From an uncultured Eubacteriales bacterium (GTDB lineage Bacteria > Bacillota_A > Clostridia > Oscillospirales > Oscillospiraceae): DNA of 26,290 nt. How positions within the stretch are numbered: the first letter of the stretch is position 1; each line of letters opens with the position of its first letter. Location of the stretch: positions 1-26,290 of the forward strand of contig ONPY01000027.1 of NCBI GenBank assembly GCA_900319835.1. Direction: 5' to 3'. Positions 21,434 to 26,290 of this stretch are shown one piece after another. The position numbers were made by a program, and so were the translations under genes. The notes beneath the pieces were generated by a model. That model was given only the letters and a program-made list of their open reading frames with translations. It ran no database searches and was not told the origin of the DNA.

Positions 21434-22609
21434 ATGATCATTACCGACGTCAAGGTCATCCGCGCCAACCGCTGTGTCTTTGCCAAGGTACTCACCGACA
21501 ACGGCCTCTACGGCATCGGCGAGGCCGGCGCCTGGGGTCTGCTTGCCGCCAGCGCCACCGCCATTGAGATGTTCAAGGGCTATCTGGTTGGAAAGGACCC
21601 GCTGGACATCGAGCACCACTGGCAGTACATGCAGCGCTACGGCCACTTCCGCGGCGCGGCCATCATGGCGGCCATCTCCGCCATCGACGTGGCGCTTTAC
21701 GACATCGCCGGCAAGTACTACCAGGTTCCGGTCTACCGGCTACTCGGCGGCAAGTGCCGGGACAAGGTCCGCGTCTACAACCATACCGCGGGCCAGACCG
21801 AGGAGCAATTGGTGGAAAACGCCATCCGCGGCAAGGAGGCGGGCTTCACCGCGCTCGGCCACCTCAACCCCTACCTGGACGAGCCCCGCAATCTGCCCTT
21901 CCACGACAACAACACCCAGATGCTCTACAATGCCGAGCGCCGTGTCGCCAAGGTGCGTGAGGCGGTGGGGCAGGACATTGACCTGTGCCTGGAGATGCAC
22001 CGGCGTCTGGAGCCGGGCCTGGCCGTGCAGCTGAGCCACCGGCTCGAGCCCTACAACCCCATGTTCCTGGAGGATCCCATCCGCCCGGACAACTACGACG
22101 AGATGGCCCGCGTGGCGGCCAAGACCAACATCCCCATCGCCACCGGCGAGCGCATCACCAGCTTCTTCGATTTCGCCATGCTGCTTGAGCGCGGGGCCTG
22201 CAGCTATGTGCGCATGTCCCTTGCGGTCTGCGGCGGCTTCACCGGCGCCAGGAAGATCGCGACCCTGGCCGAGGCGCACCACTGCTCCCTCGTGCCCCAC
22301 AACCCGTTAAGCCCCGTGACCACCAACGCGATTTTGCAGTTTGTGGCCGCCACCGAGAACGTGGCCATCACCGAGTACCCCGATCCTTATAAGGCCTCCA
22401 CCGCCGACAATCTCCTCAACACCGGCGTCAAGCTCAGACAGGTGGACATGGTCAACCAGATCCCCGAGTTCAAGGCCGGTTATCTGCTGGTCCCCGAGGA
22501 GCCCGGCATCGGCATCGATCTCATCCCCGACGTGGAAGAGCGCTTCCCGTTCAGACCCCATGAAGTCTCCGCCCGGCTCAACCTGGACGGTTCGGTCTGT
22601 GACCAGTAA
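21434..22609 (+). CDS. Enolase-superfamily (mandelate racemase subgroup) protein, galactonate-dehydratase-like
   Basis: A 391-residue capping-domain plus (beta/alpha)7-beta barrel protein, probably a sugar-acid dehydratase. It aligns with E. coli D-galactonate dehydratase with a constant offset of 4: E213 ('FLEDP') and E239 ('ATGER') are metal ligands, H189 ('LEMHRR') and H289 ('VPHNPLSP') are the two catalytic histidines, and E314 ('ITEYPD') is the last conserved acid. Two positions differ: the first metal ligand is E187 instead of Asp, and the Asp of the His-Asp pair is replaced by Ser262 ('RMSLAVCGG'). Substrate and activity are therefore open. ATG 21434 is chosen because AGGAG precedes it. 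First gene of the operon with the permease and a second enolase-superfamily enzyme. Confidence 0.87.
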   Translation: MIITDVKVIRANRCVFAKVLTDNGLYGIGEAGAWGLLAASATAIEMFKGYLVGKDPLDIEHHWQYMQRYGHFRGAAIMAAISAIDVALYDIAGKYYQVPVYRLLGGKCRDKVRVYNHTAGQTEEQLVENAIRGKEAGFTALGHLNPYLDEPRNLPFHDNNTQMLYNAERRVAKVREAVGQDIDLCLEMHRRLEPGLAVQLSHRLEPYNPMFLEDPIRPDNYDEMARVAAKTNIPIATGERITSFFDFAMLLERGACSYVRMSLAVCGGFTGARKIATLAEAHHCSLVPHNPLSPVTTNAILQFVAATENVAITEYPDPYKASTADNLLNTGVKLRQVDMVNQIPEFKAGYLLVPEEPGIGIDLIPDVEERFPFRPHEVSARLNLDGSVCDQ

Positions 22610-22639
22610 GAAAAGAGAAAAAACAAAAGGAGGAACCCC

Positions 22640-23923
22640 ATGAATACCCAGCTCGTGATCTGTATTGTGATCTTCGTCGCATCCCTGATCCTCTACGGCA
22701 GCAACAAGTTCCCCATGGGCGCCGTCGGTATGGCGACCATCGTGGCCCTGGTGCTGACCAAGTGCCTCGACGCGAAATCCGCTCTCAGCTACTTTGCCAA
22801 CAACAACGTCATCATGATGGCCAGCATGTTCGTTGTCTCGGCGGGACTGAGCCGCACCAGCCTGGTGGACAAGTTCTCCAAGGCGGTCGTCAAGCTCACC
22901 GGCGGCTCCTTCAAGCGCACCTACCTGGTGTACCTGATCCTCGCCGCGGTGCTCACCAACCTGATGAACAGCCCCGGTGCCTGCTACTGCATCGTCTTCC
23001 CCCTGGCTCTCCAGATGTGCAAGGAGTACAACGTCTCCCCCTCCAAGGTCATGTTCCCCCTGGGCATGGTGTGCGTCGCCTGCTGCTGCATCCTGCCCAC
23101 CGGCGCCTCCATCCAGGAGACCGGCATTTTCAATGGCTTCCTCGAGACCTATGAGTCCGAGTTTGCCTTCTCCGCCATGGACTTCACCAAGGGCCGCTGG
23201 CCCATGCTGATCATCGCCCCGCTTTGGGCCTGGACCATGGGCTACAAGATCGCCCCCGAGCAGCCCCCCGTGCCCCTGCAGGACGTGGCCGTCGCCAAGC
23301 AGAAGACCCCGCTCAAGCCCTTTGCCGACTGGGCCGGTGTGATCATCTTCTTCCTGGTCATCTTCCTCTTCTTCTTCGGCAGCAAGTTCGGTCTCGCCGC
23401 CTGGCAGGTCACCCTCCTCGGCGCCGTGCTCACCGTCTTCTGCGGCACCCTCACCGGCAAGGAGGCCATCGCCGCCCTGCCTGTTGACATCGCCTTCATG
23501 CTCATCGGCGCCCTGGCCATGGCCGGCGCCATGACCGCCACCGGTGCCGGCGACGTGATCGGCAACGCTCTGGCCGCTGCTGTCGGCGGCGTCCGCAACG
23601 GCTACGTCCTCGGCTTCATCTTCTTCCTGATCCCCTTTGTGCTGACCCAGTTCATGCAGAACCAGGCCGTCATCAACATCTTTGCTCCCATCGTCATTCT
23701 CACCTGCAAGGCCATCGGCGCCAATCCCATCGGCCTGCTTGTCATCATCACCGCCGCGGGCCTGACCGCCTACATGACCCCCATGGCCACCAGCGCCATC
23801 CCCATCGTCATGGGCGTGGGCGGCTACGACATCAAGAGCCTGGTCAAGCAGAGCTGGCTGGTGTCCCTGGTCTTCTGCCTGGTCTACGTGCTCTACGTCA
23901 TGACTGTGCTGCCCTGCTTCTAA
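22640..23923 (+). CDS. SLC13/DASS-type anion permease
   Basis: A 427-residue membrane protein of the divalent anion/Na symporter superfamily (SLC13, CitMHS/ArsB-like fold), with about eleven membrane spans and two repeated halves. Each half carries the re-entrant hairpin with an Asn/Ser-rich substrate motif: 'AVLTNLMNSPGACYC' (about 107-121) and 'VLTQFMQNQAVINIFAPIV' in the second half (near 337). The loop between the halves (about 200-225) is polar, as usual. Family members take up di- or tricarboxylates or other small organic anions. Its place between two enolase-superfamily genes and next to a LysR gene argues for uptake of their substrate, presumably a hydroxy or sugar acid. AAAAGGAGG precedes ATG 22640; gaps of 30 and 39 bp to its neighbours. 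Confidence 0.9.
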   Translation: MNTQLVICIVIFVASLILYGSNKFPMGAVGMATIVALVLTKCLDAKSALSYFANNNVIMMASMFVVSAGLSRTSLVDKFSKAVVKLTGGSFKRTYLVYLILAAVLTNLMNSPGACYCIVFPLALQMCKEYNVSPSKVMFPLGMVCVACCCILPTGASIQETGIFNGFLETYESEFAFSAMDFTKGRWPMLIIAPLWAWTMGYKIAPEQPPVPLQDVAVAKQKTPLKPFADWAGVIIFFLVIFLFFFGSKFGLAAWQVTLLGAVLTVFCGTLTGKEAIAALPVDIAFMLIGALAMAGAMTATGAGDVIGNALAAAVGGVRNGYVLGFIFFLIPFVLTQFMQNQAVINIFAPIVILTCKAIGANPIGLLVIITAAGLTAYMTPMATSAIPIVMGVGGYDIKSLVKQSWLVSLVFCLVYVLYVMTVLPCF

Positions 23924-23962
23924 GCCAGTCCCTCAACAATCATCTGCCCGGAGGATTTCAGC

Positions 23963-25057
23963 ATGAAAATCACCAAGGTCTATACCGAAAAGTACAAGTG
24001 GCCCAAGGACAAGCCCATTCAGAACGGCAAGACCACCTTTACCAACAACTCCCTGAACCTGGTCTGCATCGAGACCGACGCGGGCGTTACCGGCTACGGC
24101 ACCTCCTATGAGCTCAACTTTGTGGACCGTCTGGGCCAGCTTCTCATCGGGGAGGACCCCCTCAACAACGAAAAGCTCTGGAAGCGCATGTTCGTGCCCA
24201 AGTTCCTGGGCCGCAAGGGCAACAGCCTCTGGAGCATCTCCGCTATCGACATCGCGCTCTGGGATATCCGCTCCAAGGTCTCCGGCATTCCGCTCTACAA
24301 GCTGCTGGGCGGCTCGAGAGAGAGCGTGCCCTACTACATCGCCGGCGGCTACTACGCCCCGGGCAAGGGCATCCTGGAGCTGCAGCATGAGATGGAGGAA
24401 TACCTGTCCTGGGGCGCCAAGGCTGTCAAGATGAAGGTCGGTGTGCTCTCCCTCCGGGAGGACGCCAAGCGCGTCAGGGCCGTGCGCGAGGTCGTGGGCG
24501 ACGATGTGAAGCTCATGATGGACGCAAACTGCGCCTACAAGGCCTACGAGGCGGTGGAGTTTTCCAAGATGGTGGAGGAGTATCACCCCTTCTGGTTTGA
24601 GGAGCCCGTGGACGCCGACGACTACGACGGCTACCGCAAGGTCTCCGAGAAGACTCTCATCCCCCTTGCAGCCGGCGAGAACGAGATGACCCGCTTCGGC
24701 TTCCGCGATCTGTTTGCCACGCACGCCGTGGACATTCTCAACCCGGACGCGGCCTGCTGCGGCGGCATCACGGAGTACCAGAAGATCGCCGCCATGGCCG
24801 ACGCCAACGGCCTGGTCATGAGCCCCCACGGCCAGCAGCAGGTGCATGTGCATCTGGACTGCGCCCTGCCCAACGTCATCATGGCGGAGTTCTATCCGCC
24901 CCAGTATGACGCAAAGATCTACGAGGCCTTCCAAAATCCGGTGCGCCTCAACCCGGACGGCACCGTCAGCCCCGGCAGCGCCCTCGGCGTGGGCCTGGAC
25001 ATCAACCGCGAGGTCCTCAAGGACTTCAAGGTGGAAGATTCCTCCTACGCGCTGTAG
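23963..25057 (+). CDS. Enolase-superfamily enzyme, mandelate racemase subgroup, complete active site
   Basis: A 364-residue barrel enzyme. Every active-site position of Pseudomonas mandelate racemase is present at a constant offset of 8: Lys156 and Lys158 ('VKMKVG'), metal ligands Asp187 ('MMDAN'), Glu213 ('WFEEP') and Glu239 ('AAGEN'), the Asp262-His289 pair ('NPDAACCGG', 'MSPHG') and Glu309 ('MAEFY'). That predicts proton abstraction from a carbon next to a carboxylate, as in acid-sugar dehydratases or racemases. The substrate cannot be read from the motifs. GGAGGA precedes ATG 23963. It shares little sequence with the first enolase-superfamily gene, so the two may act on the same imported acid in different stereochemical or sequential steps. 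Confidence 0.92.
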   Translation: MKITKVYTEKYKWPKDKPIQNGKTTFTNNSLNLVCIETDAGVTGYGTSYELNFVDRLGQLLIGEDPLNNEKLWKRMFVPKFLGRKGNSLWSISAIDIALWDIRSKVSGIPLYKLLGGSRESVPYYIAGGYYAPGKGILELQHEMEEYLSWGAKAVKMKVGVLSLREDAKRVRAVREVVGDDVKLMMDANCAYKAYEAVEFSKMVEEYHPFWFEEPVDADDYDGYRKVSEKTLIPLAAGENEMTRFGFRDLFATHAVDILNPDAACCGGITEYQKIAAMADANGLVMSPHGQQQVHVHLDCALPNVIMAEFYPPQYDAKIYEAFQNPVRLNPDGTVSPGSALGVGLDINREVLKDFKVEDSSYAL

Positions 25058-25064
25058 GGAAACA

Positions 25065-25098
25065 AAAAACGGAGAGAACTGCGGTTCTCTCCGTTTTT
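25065..25098. terminator. Bidirectional Rho-independent terminator
   Basis: A perfect 15-bp stem (AAAAACGGAGAGAAC 25065-25079 with its complement 25084-25098, loop TGCG), ending in TTTTT on the plus strand and TTTTT on the minus strand. It separates the enolase-superfamily operon from the convergent aldo/keto reductase gene. Confidence 0.9.
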
Positions 25099-25110
25099 GT
25101 GTGGGTGCGC

Positions 25111-26232
25111 TTATTCAAACTCTTTGGCCACGTCCTCCAGGTACTTGCGGATGGGCAGGTGCTGGGGACACATGGCCTCGCATTGGCCGCACTTGATGCA
25201 GTCGCTGGCCTTGCCGAAGTCCAGTGTCAGATTGCGGTAGTAGCCGCCCTGGTTGGTCCAGCCCTTGTCCTTCGCCTCCTGGAACTTGGCGTTGTAGAGG
25301 GAGAAGTACTTCGGGATCGCGATGTTCATGGGACAGTTGACCGTGCAGTAGGAGCAGCCGGTGCAGGGGATAACGATCTCCTTGTTGAGGATCTTTGCCG
25401 CCGTGTCCATCAGCTCCATCTCCTCTACGTTGAGGGGCTTGAAGTCCTGCATGTAGCCGGTGTTGTCCAGCAGCTGTTCCATGTTGCTCATGCCGCTGAG
25501 CACCATGAAGACGTTATCAAACGTGGCGGCAAAGCGGATGGCCCAGGAGGGGATGGACAGTTCCGGCTCGCGGGCCGTAAACAGCGCCTCCAGCTCGGCC
25601 GGGACCTTTGCCAGCGTCCCGCCCTTGACGGGCTCCATGACGATAACGGGCTTGTGGTGCTTGACGCAGACGTCGTAATTTGCGTGGCTCTGGACGCCCA
25701 GACTGTCCCAGTCGAGGTAGTTTAATTGCAGCTGCACATACTCCACCTCCGGGTGGGCGGTGAGCAGCCTGTCGAGAAGCTCCGGCCCGTCGTGGTAGGA
25801 AAAGCCGATGTGCCGCACCAGTCCCGCGGCCTTCTTCTCGCGGATGAAGTCCCAGCAGTTGAGCGCGTCAAAGGTCTTGACAGTCTTGGCGTTTACGTCG
25901 TGCAGCCAGTAGTAGTCAAAGTATCCGGCCCCGGTGCGGCGCAGCTGCTCGTGAAAGAGCCACTCGCGGTCGGCCTCCTTTTTCAGCATATAGGAGGGGA
26001 GCTTGGTGGTCAGGGTGAAGCTGTCTCTCGGATGGCGGGAGACCAGCGCCTCACGGGCTGCCTCCTCGCTCTTGCCGCCGCAGTACATCCAGGCCGTGTC
26101 AAAATAGGTAAAGCCCCTCTCCAGAAAGGTATCCACCATCTGCTTCATCTGCTCCAGATCGATGCTGCTGTCATCCTCGGGATTGAGAAGCGGCAGACGC
26201 ATCAGGCCAAAGCCCAGTTTTTTCGGTGCCAT
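25111..26232 (-). CDS. Aldo/keto reductase with C-terminal two-[4Fe-4S] ferredoxin domain
   Basis: A 373-residue fusion seen in anaerobes. The AKR TIM barrel (about 1-270) has the catalytic tetrad Asp45, Tyr50 ('FDTAWMY'), Lys77 ('LTTKLP') and His111 ('YYWLHDVN'). The C-terminal part carries two 4Fe-4S motifs: 'CTGCSYCTVNCP' and 'CIKCGQCEAMCP'. It probably reduces or oxidises a carbonyl/alcohol with NAD(P)H, exchanging electrons through the clusters; the physiological substrate is unknown. ATG 26232 is chosen because AAAGGAGG lies 7 nt before it; an in-frame start 39 bp upstream lacks such a site. Transcribed towards the neighbouring operon with a shared terminator. The last 58 bp of the window show no gene. 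Confidence 0.92.
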   Translation of the reverse strand: MAPKKLGFGLMRLPLLNPEDDSSIDLEQMKQMVDTFLERGFTYFDTAWMYCGGKSEEAAREALVSRHPRDSFTLTTKLPSYMLKKEADREWLFHEQLRRTGAGYFDYYWLHDVNAKTVKTFDALNCWDFIREKKAAGLVRHIGFSYHDGPELLDRLLTAHPEVEYVQLQLNYLDWDSLGVQSHANYDVCVKHHKPVIVMEPVKGGTLAKVPAELEALFTAREPELSIPSWAIRFAATFDNVFMVLSGMSNMEQLLDNTGYMQDFKPLNVEEMELMDTAAKILNKEIVIPCTGCSYCTVNCPMNIAIPKYFSLYNAKFQEAKDKGWTNQGGYYRNLTLDFGKASDCIKCGQCEAMCPQHLPIRKYLEDVAKEFE

Positions 26233-26290
26233 GGGACATCCTCCTTTGGTAACAGTCTTAACAAATACCATTCTACCATCCCGCCGGCGG

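Overview
The window looks like chromosomal DNA of a GC-rich, anaerobic, gut-type Clostridia, probably of the Oscillospiraceae/Oscillospirales kind. The reasons are strong AGGAGG-type ribosome binding sites, occasional TTG starts, a CIRCE heat-shock operator, oxygen-sensitive enzyme types (radical SAM protein, Fe-S flavoenzyme of the BaiCD/enoate reductase kind, Fe-S aldo/keto reductase) and GC-rich intergenic palindromic repeats. The placement is inferred from gene content and style; no marker gene pins the taxon. No rRNA, tRNA, CRISPR array, transposase or prophage gene was seen.

Layout. 1-2.2 kb: the end of an amino-acid ABC substrate-binding protein, then a CIRCE-controlled small heat-shock protein, then a YoaK/DUF1275 membrane protein bracketed by two clusters of one 14-bp tandem repeat. 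2.2-4.7 kb (minus): radical SAM PflX-like protein, FMN-dependent alpha-hydroxy-acid dehydrogenase and Nudix hydrolase, reading right to left. 4.9-9.2 kb (plus): trmL, pgk, tpiA and gpmI, a lower-glycolysis run with a three-copy hairpin repeat between pgk and tpiA. 9.2-9.5 kb: a 142-bp MITE-like element between two near-identical hairpins. 9.5-11.5 kb (minus): sugar nucleotidyltransferase and galE. 11.6-14.0 kb (plus): a consensus-like promoter, a 68-residue protein of unknown function and a 686-residue Fe-S flavoenzyme. 14.0-14.25 kb: consecutive perfect inverted repeats. 14.26-18.8 kb (minus): nuclease/phosphatase-fold protein, AEC transporter, M29 aminopeptidase and PTS IIC-like protein. 18.9-20.2 kb: glyA. 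20.3-25.1 kb: a LysR regulator divergent from an enolase-superfamily dehydratase, an SLC13-type permease and a second enolase-superfamily enzyme. 25.1-26.2 kb (minus): Fe-S aldo/keto reductase.

How the genes work together. The trmL-gpmI run carries three consecutive housekeeping glycolytic steps. The nucleotidyltransferase and galE probably make and epimerise UDP-sugars. The 20.3-25.1 kb block reads as a self-contained, LysR-regulated module for import and dehydration or epimerisation of an unidentified hydroxy or sugar acid. Its two enolase-superfamily proteins differ: the second keeps every mandelate-racemase active-site residue, while the first follows the galactonate dehydratase pattern but with two key acidic positions changed.

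The most unusual non-coding features are the 14-bp repeat family at three loci (two flanking the DUF1275 gene, one beside the glyA terminator), a dispersed palindromic repeat sitting in the loop of what looks like the LysR terminator, and the stacked palindromes at 14.07-14.23 kb. No clear defence or otherwise undescribed multi-gene system was found; the LysR/enolase/permease module and the 14-bp repeat family are the best candidates for something new.
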